DNA from: Paenibacillus glucanolyticus NBRC 15330
Lineage (GTDB): Bacteria; Bacillota; Bacilli; Paenibacillales; Paenibacillaceae
DNA: 64,000 bases
Direction of reading: 5' to 3'
Assembly (NCBI RefSeq): GCF_004000885.1
Contig: NZ_BIMC01000001.1
Location: 434,001 to 498,000 of the forward strand
Shown here: positions 56,101 to 64,000 of the stretch, in pieces
Position numbering within the stretch: the first letter of the stretch is position 1
Layout of the letters: the number at the start of each line of letters is the position of its first letter
Notes under the pieces: model-generated
What the model saw: the letters and a program-made list of their open reading frames with translations, nothing else
What the model was told of the DNA's origin: nothing
The model's database searches: none
Position numbers and translations under genes: made by a program

Positions 56101-56352
56101 TTAGTCCCGGGGATAATTCACTTCCATGATGTCCATAAATGAAATTTTAGTAACCTCACCATTATGTTTCATATGTACCTTCCCTGTTCGGGAGTCCATT
56201 TGATCGATTTGTCCGCGAACCGTCTCTTCCCATCCCCATACCGTTAATACAATCACAGATTCCTCTTGGTAAGCTTCTGTAAGTTGATTGCCGAGCTCTT
56301 CAAGTACAAACTCATCTCTAGTAGGTCTCTTTGGTACTTTTGCCTTGGCCAT
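56101..56352 (-). CDS. YolD-like family protein
   Basis: About 83 residues from MAKAKVPKRPTRDEFVLEELG, with SD GGAGGGCAAGG. YolD-like fold: VWGWEETVRGQIDQMDSRTGKVHM, FMDIMEVNY. YolD proteins are small and often sit near UvrX-type polymerases; none is here. The role is unknown. Confidence 0.85.
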   Translation of the reverse strand: MAKAKVPKRPTRDEFVLEELGNQLTEAYQEESVIVLTVWGWEETVRGQIDQMDSRTGKVHMKHNGEVTKISFMDIMEVNYPRD

Positions 56353-56515
56353 ATCCTTGCCCTCCTGATTTATGTTGTTCATGCTGCAGCATTAAATTTC
56401 GAATGAACGATTTCTTTCATCAAAACGATGAATTGGGAATCTTCTTCCTATTATACATCAAAAACGATCCAGAATGCTCAGTCCATCACTTATCTCAACG
56501 GATGATAGGCAGAAC

Positions 56516-56555
56516 AAAAAAACAAGCCTTGATAATCAAATCAAGGCTTGTTTTT
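56516..56555. terminator. bidirectional terminator after zagA
   Basis: 12-bp perfect stem AACAAGCCTTGA and its complement with U-runs on both strands (AAAAA/TTTTT). Confidence 0.85.
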
Positions 56556-56558
56556 ATG

Positions 56559-56571
56559 CGTAATCATTACG
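56559..56571. promoter_or_regulatory. second Zur-box-like palindrome, in the zagA 3' region
   Basis: CGTAATCATTACG, followed by ATTAA on the right, matches the Zur core. It lies between the zagA stop (56598) and its terminator, an odd place for an operator. Confidence 0.55.
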
Positions 56572-56597
56572 ATTAATTTCAGTCAAAAAATATAGTC

Positions 56598-57809
56598 CTA
56601 CATAAGGGACTCATTCTCTTCTAATACCATCCATGGCAGCGGATTGTTAAATGTTGACCATTCAAGCTGCATTTCCTCGTCCGTTAACAGACATCCATCC
56701 AGGTCCTGCTCGATTTGCTCCCGCTCCATCTGAATGCCAATCATCACGAGCTCGGTCATCCGATCTCCCCAGACGCCATCCCATTTTCTCCGGATATCCG
56801 GTTCGCTCTGAATCAGCTCCTGCTGCTCCTGCTCGGTTAATGCAGCGACCCAGTATCCTGCCGGTCCGAACTGAATGGAGGGACCCGCCTGACTTAAGCT
56901 TGCAGCCACATCCTCACGCACAGCCAGCCATGCGATTCCTTTGGCGCGTACGACCTCTTCGGGCCAATCCCCCATGAATTCGGCCAGCCGCTCGGGATGG
57001 AACGGTCTTCTTCTCCGGTAAACAAATGAGCTGATGCCGTATTCATCCGTTTCCGGCACATGCTCTTCCTTCTGAAGCTCCTGAATCCATCCGGGCGATT
57101 GACTCGCTTTTTCAAAATCAAAAAGCCCGGTGTTCAGGATTTTCGCAGGGGAAACCTGTCCGTTCACTGTACGAATGATGCTGGCACTTGGCTGAAGCTT
57201 GCGCAGTATACCCTCGACCTTGGTCAATTCCTCTTCGCTTACCAGATCACATTTATTCAACAGCAGCACATCACACATCTCAATCTGATCAATCAACAGA
57301 TCGACCACTTCCCGTGTATCCTCTTCGCCCAGCGCTTCCTTCCGATCGAGCAGGCTTTGGCCGGAAGAGAAGTCTTTCCAGAATCGGTTGGCGTCCACTA
57401 CCGTTACCATGCAATCCAGCCTGGCGAGGTCAGACAATTGCACACCCGAGACCTCATCCGGATAGACAAAGGTCTGCGCGACAGGCACGGGCTCACTTAT
57501 TCCCGTTGATTCAATCAGAATGTAATCAAAGCGCTTCTCTTCCGCCAGCTTCTGTACTTCCTGCACCAGATCTTCCCGAAGTGTGCAGCAGATACAGCCG
57601 TTGGACATTTCGACCAGCTTCTCATCTGTGCGCGACAAGCTTCCCTCTCCTCGAACCAGATCTGCATCAATATTCACTTCACTCATGTCATTAACGATGA
57701 CAGCTACCTTCAATCCCTCACGGTTATGTAATACATGATTAAGAACCGTTGTTTTCCCTGATCCGAGATAGCCGCTAAGTACAGTAACCGGTATTCTTGT
57801 ATTATTCAT
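56598..57809 (-). CDS. zagA: ZagA/YciC-type zinc GTPase metallochaperone
   Basis: 403 residues of the COG0523 family. [28 protein letters not shown], CxCC in [38 protein letters not shown] and the C-terminal CobW domain ([15 protein letters not shown]). In B. subtilis the Zur-regulated YciC/ZagA delivers zinc to folate synthesis (FolE) during deficiency. A perfect Zur box covers the +1 of its predicted promoter. SD GGAGGGAG. Confidence 0.9.
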   Translation of the reverse strand: MNNTRIPVTVLSGYLGSGKTTVLNHVLHNREGLKVAVIVNDMSEVNIDADLVRGEGSLSRTDEKLVEMSNGCICCTLREDLVQEVQKLAEEKRFDYILIESTGISEPVPVAQTFVYPDEVSGVQLSDLARLDCMVTVVDANRFWKDFSSGQSLLDRKEALGEEDTREVVDLLIDQIEMCDVLLLNKCDLVSEEELTKVEGILRKLQPSASIIRTVNGQVSPAKILNTGLFDFEKASQSPGWIQELQKEEHVPETDEYGISSFVYRRRRPFHPERLAEFMGDWPEEVVRAKGIAWLAVREDVAASLSQAGPSIQFGPAGYWVAALTEQEQQELIQSEPDIRRKWDGVWGDRMTELVMIGIQMEREQIEQDLDGCLLTDEEMQLEWSTFNNPLPWMVLEENESLM

Positions 57810-57829
57810 TTATTGAACTCCCTCCATTC

Positions 57830-57854
57830 ATTAATCGTAATAATTACGATTAAT
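57830..57854. promoter_or_regulatory. Zur box of zagA
   Basis: 25-bp perfect palindrome with core CGTAATAATTACG and arms extended to ATTAAT on each side. It starts 21 bases before the ATG and covers the predicted +1. Confidence 0.88.
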
Positions 57855-57862
57855 ACGTTTTG

Positions 57863-57891
57863 ATATTATATCTCCTCCGTTCAAATGTCAA
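57863..57891 (-). promoter_or_regulatory. predicted zagA promoter
   Basis: -35 TTGACA (57886-57891), 17 bp, -10 TAATAT (57863-57868), minus strand; the Zur box begins 8 bases downstream. Confidence 0.75.
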
Positions 57892-57902
57892 TCCTTCTGT
57901 AC

Positions 57903-57978
57903 AAAAAAAACGCCTCAAGCAGTAAAAAACCTCCGGCGCCTTATGTACCGGAGGTTTATGCCATATTGCAGCGAGGCG
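57903..57978 (-). terminator. compound terminator of the hxl operon
   Basis: An inner hairpin AACCTCCGG/CCGGAGGTT with its own U-run sits inside an outer CGCCTC/GAGGCG stem followed by eight U. Confidence 0.7.
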
Positions 57979-58077
57979 CGAGTCATGATGTTGAGCTACC
58001 CTCTATGATTTAACATGCTCTTTTGTCTGCTTATCGCAGAGTCAATCCTCTGCTGCTATTATTTATATTGAAGCCTA

Positions 58078-58437
58078 TCATTCGTCTTTCCAGATGACCT
58101 GCTCGCCGTAATCTTTTCCCCAATCGTACATCAGTTTCAGGATTGGCATTAAGCTCTCCCCATAAGGCGTGAGCGAGTATTCGACTCTGGGCGGGACCTC
58201 GGGATAAACCACTCGATGCACCAACTGATCCTCTTCCAGCTCACGAAGCTGATTGGTCAGCATTTTTTGCGTGATATGAGGAATCATCCTGTTTAGCTCA
58301 CCGAAGCGTTTGACGCCTTCCAAGCCAAGATGCCATAGAATGATCAGTTTCCATTTGCCGCCGATGACCGCCAGGGTTAACTCCTTATGGCAGTTTATTT
58401 CTTTGAGATTAATCCGCTGCTTGACTTCACTAGCCAT
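58078..58437 (-). CDS. hxlR: HxlR family transcriptional regulator
   Basis: About 119 residues from [26 protein letters not shown]. HxlR winged helix: [78 protein letters not shown]. The Cys before HKEL (Cys16) is the position that senses formaldehyde or electrophiles in this family. It lies directly downstream of hxlAB, not divergent as in B. subtilis, so it may be co-expressed with its target. Confidence 0.88.
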   Translation of the reverse strand: MASEVKQRINLKEINCHKELTLAVIGGKWKLIILWHLGLEGVKRFGELNRMIPHITQKMLTNQLRELEEDQLVHRVVYPEVPPRVEYSLTPYGESLMPILKLMYDWGKDYGEQVIWKDE

Positions 58438-58517
58438 AATTAACACCCCTTCCTCCCTATAGTATACAACGGGCGCGGCCATATCATCAAAATGGAAAAC
58501 CTCACATAATCAAGCTT

Positions 58518-59081
58518 CTATTCCAGATTGGCGTGCAGCCCAAACATATTGTCCGACTGCAGTTCCTTCTGTTCCATCAATCTGAGTATGACGGCATCCA
58601 GCACGATCAGCAAGGTCTGCTCAAATAAGGAAGCCATCGGTTGAACGGTTACGAGATTATCCGGATTCTGGTCTTTGGTTGCGCCTGGAAGCACAACAAC
58701 CGTATCTGATAGTTTACCCAATCGGGATTCGGGCTTAATGGTTACAACCGCTAAGGCAGAACCGATGCTTTTGGCCTTCTGGGCCATGGCCACCAAGCTC
58801 TGCGTCTCGCCGGAACCTGAACCGATCAGGAGTAGATCCCTCTCTCCAATAGCCGGAGTTACCGTTTCACCCACAACATGGACCTTGTATCCCATCTGCA
58901 TCAACCGCATGGCAAAAGATCGGATCATCAGACCGGATCTTCCGCCTCCCGCTACAAAGATAGACTCGGATCTCATAATTCGTTTGATCAATTCCTCAAT
59001 CTGGGTACCATCGACCTTCTGTACAGATTCCGAGATCTCCCTGGCAATCACATCTGCATGCTGAAAAATCGGTTTATCCAT
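58518..59081 (-). CDS. hxlB: 6-phospho-3-hexuloisomerase
   Basis: 187 residues, SIS fold: IFVAGGGRSGLMIRSFAMRLMQMGYKVHVVGETVTPAI and LLLIGSGSGETQSLV. It isomerises hexulose-6-phosphate to fructose-6-phosphate in the ribulose monophosphate pathway. Starts five bases after hxlA. Confidence 0.95.
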   Translation of the reverse strand: MDKPIFQHADVIAREISESVQKVDGTQIEELIKRIMRSESIFVAGGGRSGLMIRSFAMRLMQMGYKVHVVGETVTPAIGERDLLLIGSGSGETQSLVAMAQKAKSIGSALAVVTIKPESRLGKLSDTVVVLPGATKDQNPDNLVTVQPMASLFEQTLLIVLDAVILRLMEQKELQSDNMFGLHANLE

Positions 59082-59086
59082 CGTCC

Positions 59087-59719
59087 TTAAGCCTGCTTAA
59101 CCCATTGCTGCATTTGGGCAGCAGCGGCTTTCTTATCCGATTGGCCCGTGATTCCACCGCCAACGATTACGAGATCGGGGTTCGCTTGGATCACCTCAGG
59201 CAGAGTCTCCAGCTTGATTCCTCCTGCAACGGCTGTCTTGGCATTTTTGACTACACGTTTGATCGCTGCCAATTCTTCGAAGGAGTTTTTGCCTTCCGCC
59301 TGATGGTCATAACCGGAATGCACGCAAATGTAATCCACGCCGAATGCATCAATCTCCCGTGCTCTTCCCTCGATATCCTTCACATTAATCATGTCCACCA
59401 TCACCTGTTTGCCTTGCTTCAGGGCTTCAGCCACAGCGCCTTTGATGGTAGAGTCATCGGATACACCCAATACCGTGATAATGTCCGCACCAGCCTCGGA
59501 TGCCTTCATCACTTCATAACCGCCAGCATCCATAATTTTAAGGTCAGCGAGCACGCGCAGATGCGGAAATGCCTCCTTGATGGCTTTTACGGCGTGAAGG
59601 CCCTCGTTAATGACAACCGGTGTTCCAATCTCCACGATATCGATAAACTCGGCTACCTCGGCCACCACTTCCTTTGCTTCCGAAATATTCACCAGGTCTA
59701 ATGCCAATTGAAGTTCCAT
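59087..59719 (-). CDS. hxlA: 3-hexulose-6-phosphate synthase
   Basis: 210 residues, OMPDC-like barrel with the DxKxxD motif in LADLKIMDAGGYE, then VDMINVKDIEGRAREI and VAGGIKLETLPEVIQANPDLVIVGGGI. It condenses formaldehyde with ribulose-5-phosphate and detoxifies formaldehyde. SD AAGGAGAG. Confidence 0.95.
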   Translation of the reverse strand: MELQLALDLVNISEAKEVVAEVAEFIDIVEIGTPVVINEGLHAVKAIKEAFPHLRVLADLKIMDAGGYEVMKASEAGADIITVLGVSDDSTIKGAVAEALKQGKQVMVDMINVKDIEGRAREIDAFGVDYICVHSGYDHQAEGKNSFEELAAIKRVVKNAKTAVAGGIKLETLPEVIQANPDLVIVGGGITGQSDKKAAAAQMQQWVKQA

Positions 59720-59794
59720 ATTGTTAATCTCTCCTTATGAGCGTATTGGTTAGCTGTTACACGCTCATTGTAGAGCCATTACTTTACTTTATGG

Positions 59795-59836
59795 AAGTAC
59801 GTACTTATAAGTGAGATACTTACGGCGAAGTAAGTA
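59795..59836. promoter_or_regulatory. two inverted repeats upstream of hxlA
   Basis: AAGTACGTACTT (59795-59806) and TACTTAC-N6-GTAAGTA (59817-59836) share the half-site (G/A)TACTTA-like TACTT. Likely operators for the HxlR-type regulator encoded in the operon (inference). Confidence 0.55.
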
Positions 59837-60058
59837 ATGTGGTGGGACAAGGGTTTGCAGGCTCTCCTTTTCCGCGAAAATATTTTGGATAACATGCTAG
59901 CGCCCAGGTAAAAAACAATTAAGGTCATTTATTCGCTTCTGTCTCACCAGCTGCTGTGGTTTAATATAGTTGTCCGGCCGGACTAAATGATCGGAAAGGA
60001 GGCTGAACGAATTGATTCAGAATATGGAGGTGGCATCTGCGTAAGCGGATGCCGCGTT
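59837..60058. other. intergenic remnant with palindrome and decapeptide frame
   Basis: Plus strand: AATATAGTT, then the 12-bp palindrome GTCCGGCCGGAC (59972-59983), a strong SD (AAAGGAGG) and a TTG-started 10-codon frame (60012-60044) ending within a GGCATC/GATGCC hairpin (60032-60053). It resembles the promoter, operator and start of a gene whose body is lost, or a leader. No complete gene is seen. Confidence 0.35.
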
Positions 60059-60085
60059 AAGGGGAGTCCATCTTGGACTCCCCTT
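60059..60085 (-). terminator. hairpin terminator after the sugar-binding protein gene
   Basis: 11-bp stem AAGGGGAGTCC/GGACTCCCCTT, nine bases after the stop at 60094. Only a short U-run follows. Confidence 0.6.
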
Positions 60086-60093
60086 CATTCATT

Positions 60094-61104
60094 TTATTCA
60101 TAAATAACGGCTTTGATTTCGTCACTATCGATGTTGTTTTTATCATACCAGTAGAAGCCCGTATCAATCTGCGGTTCTACCTTCTCTCCTTTGATAGCGG
60201 CAACAGCCGCTTTCACCGTCTCATATCCGATGCCGACCGGGTTTTGCGTGATGGCTCCCGCCATCGTTCCGTTCTTGATGGCATCGATCTGCGCTTTTCC
60301 GGAATCGAAGCCGACCACCACGATCTGGCCTTCCTTCTTCATCTCCGTTACCGCATTAATGACACCGACCGCAGATCCTTCATTCGCCCCGAAAATCCCT
60401 TTCAAATCCGGGTGTGCCTGCATCATCGCTTTGGCAAGGTCCGTGGATTTCAGATGATCTCCGCCCCCATATTGGATATCAACGATCTCAATATTCGGAT
60501 ACTTGTCTTCGATCTGCTTCTTGAAGCCGTCGCGACGGCTTACGCCCGTGACACTTGTCTGGTCATGGACCACCATCGCGATTTTGCCTTCATTCCCGAT
60601 GAGCTTCGCCATCTTATCCGCCGCTAATGCAGAAGCTGCCATATTGTCTGTAGAAGCAGTTGTTACCGGAATGTCGCTTTCCACGCCGGAATCAAAGGCG
60701 ATCACCGGAATATTGTTTTCCTGGGCTTTTTTCAGATAAGGAATCGAAGCCTGACTATCCAGTGCAGCGAACCCGATCGCGCTTGGTTTCTTGTCCAGTG
60801 CAGCCTGCAGCATTTCGATCTGCTTATCCACCTGGGATTCCGTTTCCGGTCCTTCAAAGGTAATCCGTACGCCCAGCTCCTGCCCAGCCTGCTCAGCTCC
60901 TGCTTTCACCGCCTGCCAGAATTGATGCTGAAAGCCTTTGGAAATAATCGGGATATAGATTTCTTCCTCGGCACCGGAGCCTGAGCTTGAACCGCCCTCG
61001 CTTGGACTATCGGTACCTGTCGCTGTACTGCCTGATGCGCCGCAAGCCGCCAGCAAGCCTGCAGTCAGCATGAGAATCAGAACCAATACGGAAAGCTTTT
61101 TCAT
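60094..61104 (-). CDS. sugar ABC transporter substrate-binding lipoprotein (RbsB-like)
   Basis: 336 residues. Signal peptide with lipobox GLLAACGASG (Cys21) and a low-complexity Ser/Gly linker. Family 2 periplasmic-binding fold: IPIISKGFQHQFWQAVKAGAEQAGQELG, GFAALDSQASIPYLKKAQENNIPVIAFDSG, GVSRRDGFKKQI, GIFGANEGSAVGVINAV, VVVGFDSGKAQIDAIKNGTMAGAITQNPVGIGY. It captures a pentose/hexose-type ligand for the permease and ATPase upstream. Followed by the RuMP genes, it may feed sugar phosphates, but this is inference. Confidence 0.93.
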   Translation of the reverse strand: MKKLSVLVLILMLTAGLLAACGASGSTATGTDSPSEGGSSSGSGAEEEIYIPIISKGFQHQFWQAVKAGAEQAGQELGVRITFEGPETESQVDKQIEMLQAALDKKPSAIGFAALDSQASIPYLKKAQENNIPVIAFDSGVESDIPVTTASTDNMAASALAADKMAKLIGNEGKIAMVVHDQTSVTGVSRRDGFKKQIEDKYPNIEIVDIQYGGGDHLKSTDLAKAMMQAHPDLKGIFGANEGSAVGVINAVTEMKKEGQIVVVGFDSGKAQIDAIKNGTMAGAITQNPVGIGYETVKAAVAAIKGEKVEPQIDTGFYWYDKNNIDSDEIKAVIYE

Positions 61105-61226
61105 AATTTCAATCTCCCCTTATGTTTCAGTAATGTACATCTATAGAACTTCCAATCCGGAAGTTTCTACACAACAAATCTGCTTCTGATCAAGCTTAAT
61201 TCCGTCATTGAAACGCTTGAAACGCT

Positions 61227-62195
61227 TCACGCTTTACGTCTGCGAAGAATATCCGCATATACCGCAAGAATGATAACGAAGCCAACCACAACGGTCTGCC
61301 ACTCCTGAGGCACAGACAGAATGCGCAATCCGTTCGTCAGCACACTCATTATCAGAGCACCGATGACCGTTCCGATAATGGTGCCCTTCCCTCCGCTGAG
61401 CGAAGTTCCCCCAATCACCACCGCTGCGATAGCTTCCAGCTCATACCCGGCACCCAGCGCCGGATTGGCCGAATTCAATCTCGATGCCATCATGACGCCG
61501 GCCAGGCCGGTAAAGGCGCCGGTTAAGGTGTAGATTACGATTTTCCAGAAGCCTACATTAACGCCCGACAATCGGGTCGCCTCTTCGTTGCTGCCAAGCG
61601 CAAAGTTATATCGGCCGATAATGGTCTTCGATAGGATAAGATATCCGACAATAGCGGCAACAAAGAAAATGACCACTGCATTCGGAATATCGAGTCCCGG
61701 TATCAACCAGCCCAACACGCTGCCTTGGGAGACCTCTGCAAAACTCTCGGCGTCGTTGAAATATACCGGCTTCGCCCCTGAGATGATTAACGCCAACCCT
61801 TTGGCTATCATCATCATCGCCAGCGTGGCAATAAAAGGCGGGATCTTCATTTTCGCAACCGCCGTTCCGGACAGAAGTCCGCATAAAGCGCCCATCAATA
61901 TGCCTCCAAGGATACCAACAGGAACCGGCAAACCCCAGAACGTAATGCATACCCCTGTCATAACGCCGCTGAGTGTCATGACCGTACCAACCGATAAATC
62001 AATGCCTCCCGTAATAATGACAAAGGTTGAACCCAGAGCCAGCACGCCGATCACGGCAGTGGAGAGAAGAATCCCCACGATATTGGAGAACTGAAAAAAA
62101 TTGCTGGATGAAATCGTGAAGAAAACAATGAGAACGACCAAACTTGCAAGCGCCAGCACTTGCTGAAGCGCACCTGACTTGATTTGAATGTTCAT
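61227..62195 (-). CDS. sugar ABC transporter permease (RbsC-like)
   Basis: 322 residues with eight or more helices. BPD_transp_2 family: FVIITGGIDLSVGTVMTLSGVMTG, LSGTAVAKMKIPPFIATLAMMMIAKGLALI, GSNEEATRLSGVNVGFWKI, GYELEAIAAVVIGGTSLSGGKGTIIGTVIGAL. Channel of the ribose-type importer. 120 bases separate it from the binding-protein gene, with an ACTTCC/GGAAGT hairpin (61147-61166). Confidence 0.94.
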   Translation of the reverse strand: MNIQIKSGALQQVLALASLVVLIVFFTISSSNFFQFSNIVGILLSTAVIGVLALGSTFVIITGGIDLSVGTVMTLSGVMTGVCITFWGLPVPVGILGGILMGALCGLLSGTAVAKMKIPPFIATLAMMMIAKGLALIISGAKPVYFNDAESFAEVSQGSVLGWLIPGLDIPNAVVIFFVAAIVGYLILSKTIIGRYNFALGSNEEATRLSGVNVGFWKIVIYTLTGAFTGLAGVMMASRLNSANPALGAGYELEAIAAVVIGGTSLSGGKGTIIGTVIGALIMSVLTNGLRILSVPQEWQTVVVGFVIILAVYADILRRRKA

Positions 62196-62229
62196 CTACT
62201 AATTCCTCCTGACGTGTATGGATAACGGC

Positions 62230-63729
62230 TTACATTCTCGCTGTTGCCAGATGCATAATGGTTTCTTGGGTAGCCTCTTCATGATCCAGTTCGCCTGTAA
62301 TCCGGCCCTCACACATCACAAGAATCCGATGACTCATCCGCAGAATCTCAGGCAGCTCCGACGAGATCATGATGATTGATTTGCCCTGCGCCGCAAGTTC
62401 GTTCAGCAATCTGTAAATTTCGCTCTTCGCCCCCACGTCAATCCCGCGCGTAGGTTCATCGAAGATCAGAATATCGCAATCGCGCGTCAGCCATTTGCCA
62501 ATGACCACTTTCTGCTGATTGCCGCCGGAGAGGAACTTTACCTCCTGGTCAACATGCGGCGTTTTGACCTTCAATCGTTCGACCATATCCTCCGCTTGCT
62601 TGCGAATCTTTACCGTATTCACCCATCCGCCGGGACGGAGAAATCCAGGGTAGGAAGCAATGACCACATTGCTCTTCACATCCAGGTCAACAACGCATCC
62701 GTATCGCTTGCGGTCTTCGGATAAATACCCGATTCCTAGACGTACCGCGTCATGCGGGCCTCTCATCTTCACCCTGGAGCCATGGATGTATATCTCTCCG
62801 GATTGGATGCGGTCCGCACCGAATATCGCTCGCGCAAGCTCGGTGCGCCCCGCACCCACCAGACCCGCAATGCCTAGAATCTCTCCTTTTCTCAGGGTGA
62901 AGCTAATATCTCTCAAGGCTCTGCCTTGATTCAGCCCCTTCACCTCCAATACCGTCTCGCGCTCGCCTGCCGCGGCTTCCGGCTTCGAGGTCTCGTAAAT
63001 CTGCCGGCCAACCATCTTGGATATAATATCCTGGGTGGTGACTTCAGCCGTCAACACCGTATCGATGTACTGCCCGTCGCGCATCACCGTAATGCGATCC
63101 GTAATCCGCTTGATTTCGTCCATTCGATGCGAAATGTAAACGATTCCAACTCCGTCGGCGCGAAGCTGACGAATGATGCGGAACAAATCTTCGATCTCGG
63201 TCTCGCTTAAAGCTGCCGTCGGCTCATCCATAACCAGTACATCCGCGTTATAGGACAAGGCCTTGGCGATCTCCACCATCTGCTGCTTGGCTACCGTTAA
63301 TTCCGATACCTGAATGGCTGGATCCATATCAAGCCCCATTCGCTGGAACAATGCCTTCACCTGCCGGTGCAGCGCCTGATCATCCAGAAACAGACGGAGC
63401 CTTCGCCGTGGCTCACGACCGATGAATATATTCTGAGCAACCGTCAAGTCCGGCGCCAGGTTCAGTTCCTGATGAATCATGCTGATTCCGGCGTCTTGAG
63501 CCGCTTTCGGATTCGTTAACTCCACGGGTTTCCCTTGGTACGTAACTGTACCTTCATCCTTCTGGTACACGCCGGTCAAAATCTTCATCATGGTCGACTT
63601 GCCCGCACCATTCTCACCCATCAGCGCATGAACTTCGCCGCGCCGCAGCTCAAATTGGCAGTTGTTCAATGCCAGCACACCCGGAAATTCCTTCGTGATT
63701 CCTTCCATCTGCAGCAGCACTTCACTCAA
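62230..63729 (-). CDS. sugar ABC transporter ATP-binding protein (RbsA-like, two NBDs)
   Basis: 499 residues with two ATPase domains. NBD1: Walker A GENGAGKSTMMKILTGVY, Walker B VLVMDEPTAALSE. NBD2: degenerate Walker A GLVGAGRTELARAIFG, signature LSGGNQQKVVIGKWL, IFDEPTRGIDVGAK. Typical for monosaccharide importers. Confidence 0.95.
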   Translation of the reverse strand: MSEVLLQMEGITKEFPGVLALNNCQFELRRGEVHALMGENGAGKSTMMKILTGVYQKDEGTVTYQGKPVELTNPKAAQDAGISMIHQELNLAPDLTVAQNIFIGREPRRRLRLFLDDQALHRQVKALFQRMGLDMDPAIQVSELTVAKQQMVEIAKALSYNADVLVMDEPTAALSETEIEDLFRIIRQLRADGVGIVYISHRMDEIKRITDRITVMRDGQYIDTVLTAEVTTQDIISKMVGRQIYETSKPEAAAGERETVLEVKGLNQGRALRDISFTLRKGEILGIAGLVGAGRTELARAIFGADRIQSGEIYIHGSRVKMRGPHDAVRLGIGYLSEDRKRYGCVVDLDVKSNVVIASYPGFLRPGGWVNTVKIRKQAEDMVERLKVKTPHVDQEVKFLSGGNQQKVVIGKWLTRDCDILIFDEPTRGIDVGAKSEIYRLLNELAAQGKSIIMISSELPEILRMSHRILVMCEGRITGELDHEEATQETIMHLATARM

Positions 63730-63849
63730 AATCTCTCACCTCTCCAGCATTGATGCATTTATTCATCATTGTATAAGCCGGTAAGTTTCACGGGAATGGA
63801 ATATTCTCTGTTCCATGTTGAATATTCTACGATCCATCCATAAGCTCAA

Positions 63850-63892
63850 AAAAAGAAGCTACTCTTCCACAAAGGGAAAGAGCAGCTTCTGA
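63850..63892 (-). terminator. terminator overlapping the end of the upstream gene
   Basis: Long minus-strand stem (AGAAGCT/AGCTTCT, CTCTT/AAGAG) with U-run. Its 5' arm is the last codons of the gene that enters the window at 64000, so it separates that gene from the ABC operon. Confidence 0.75.
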
Positions 63893-64000
63893 TTTTCCTC
63901 GGTATACATATTGTCCTTGTTGATAATTACGGAGTCCGTATAAACATTAGGAGACACCTTATCCCCTTCGATAAGGGATACGGCTGTTTTTATCCCCAAA
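63859..64000 (-). CDS. C-terminus of a sugar-binding-like protein (5' end outside window)
   Basis: 47 codons, stop TAG at 63859-63861. The visible end, GIKTAVSLIEGDKVSPNVYT then SVIINKDNMYTEEN, resembles the last helix and strand of family-2 (RbsB-like) binding proteins. Only the tail is seen, so function is a guess: an extra binding protein or a sensor input protein of the transporter locus. Confidence 0.6.
   Translation of the reverse strand, partial: LGIKTAVSLIEGDKVSPNVYTDSVIINKDNMYTEENQKLLFPFVEE

Noticed and set aside
56331..56576. 81-codon plus-strand frame ending in the second Zur box
   Set aside because: It overlaps the YolD gene and a terminator, and lacks an SD; not coding-like.
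61200..61240. cre (CcpA) site in the GAAACGCTT direct repeat after the permease
   Set aside because: Spacing does not fit the cre consensus.

Overview
The window looks like chromosome of a Paenibacillus-type Firmicute. Shine-Dalgarno sites are strong, GC is moderate, several starts are TTG, and the gene families are typical of that group: LoaP next to a trans-AT polyketide cluster, PadR/HAAS pair, YolD, ZagA/Zur, YitT, YqjM-type NamA, HxlAB and Mrp. This assignment is inferred from gene content. I saw no rRNA, tRNA, CRISPR array, insertion sequence or phage gene.

1-19.8 kb, minus strand: one end of a trans-AT polyketide synthase cluster. Transcription runs from about 19.04 kb leftwards through a Sfp-type phosphopantetheinyl transferase, a fused acyltransferase/enoylreductase, a 3249-residue PKS (KS-DH-KR-ACP-KS-KR-ACP-KS0), and a second PKS (DH-ACP-KS-DH-KR...) that leaves the window. 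The last KS of the first protein has lost a catalytic His. Together with the N-terminal DH-ACP of the second protein it forms a dehydrating bimodule split over two polypeptides, so a polyene segment is predicted. LoaP, a NusG paralogue that antiterminates such operons, is divergent. The PKS leader holds a strong intrinsic terminator preceded by a UUCG-capped 26-nt hairpin, the layout expected for LoaP control.

19.9-27.1 kb, minus: an ECF-like sigma factor with a large C-terminal domain, then a sulfonate uptake/desulfonation operon (ATPase, binding lipoprotein, two permeases, flavin monooxygenase). Its leader has two possible small reading frames, one overlapping a terminator.

27.3-44.3 kb: thymidine kinase, YitT, a TetR regulator, a CPBP protease and a complete Mrp Na+/H+ antiporter operon with MrpA and MrpB fused. 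Two VTT/DedA membrane proteins flank the Mrp operon. Several small membrane proteins, a GRDP-like protein with a Ser/Gly/Cys tail, an M23 peptidase and a PadR/HAAS pair follow.

44.5-52.7 kb: a MarR/NamA pair with a palindromic operator, a HAD phosphatase, a sucrose operon (scrR, scrB, scrA) with LacI-type operators, and folD behind a ZTP riboswitch.

52.8-57.9 kb: zinc homeostasis, with a permease, a TIGR03943 protein and a CobW GTPase on the plus strand, and a ZagA-type CobW GTPase with a perfect Zur box on the minus strand.

58-64 kb, minus: RuMP formaldehyde-fixing genes hxlA, hxlB and hxlR, preceded by a ribose-type sugar ABC transporter and the end of another binding-protein-like gene.
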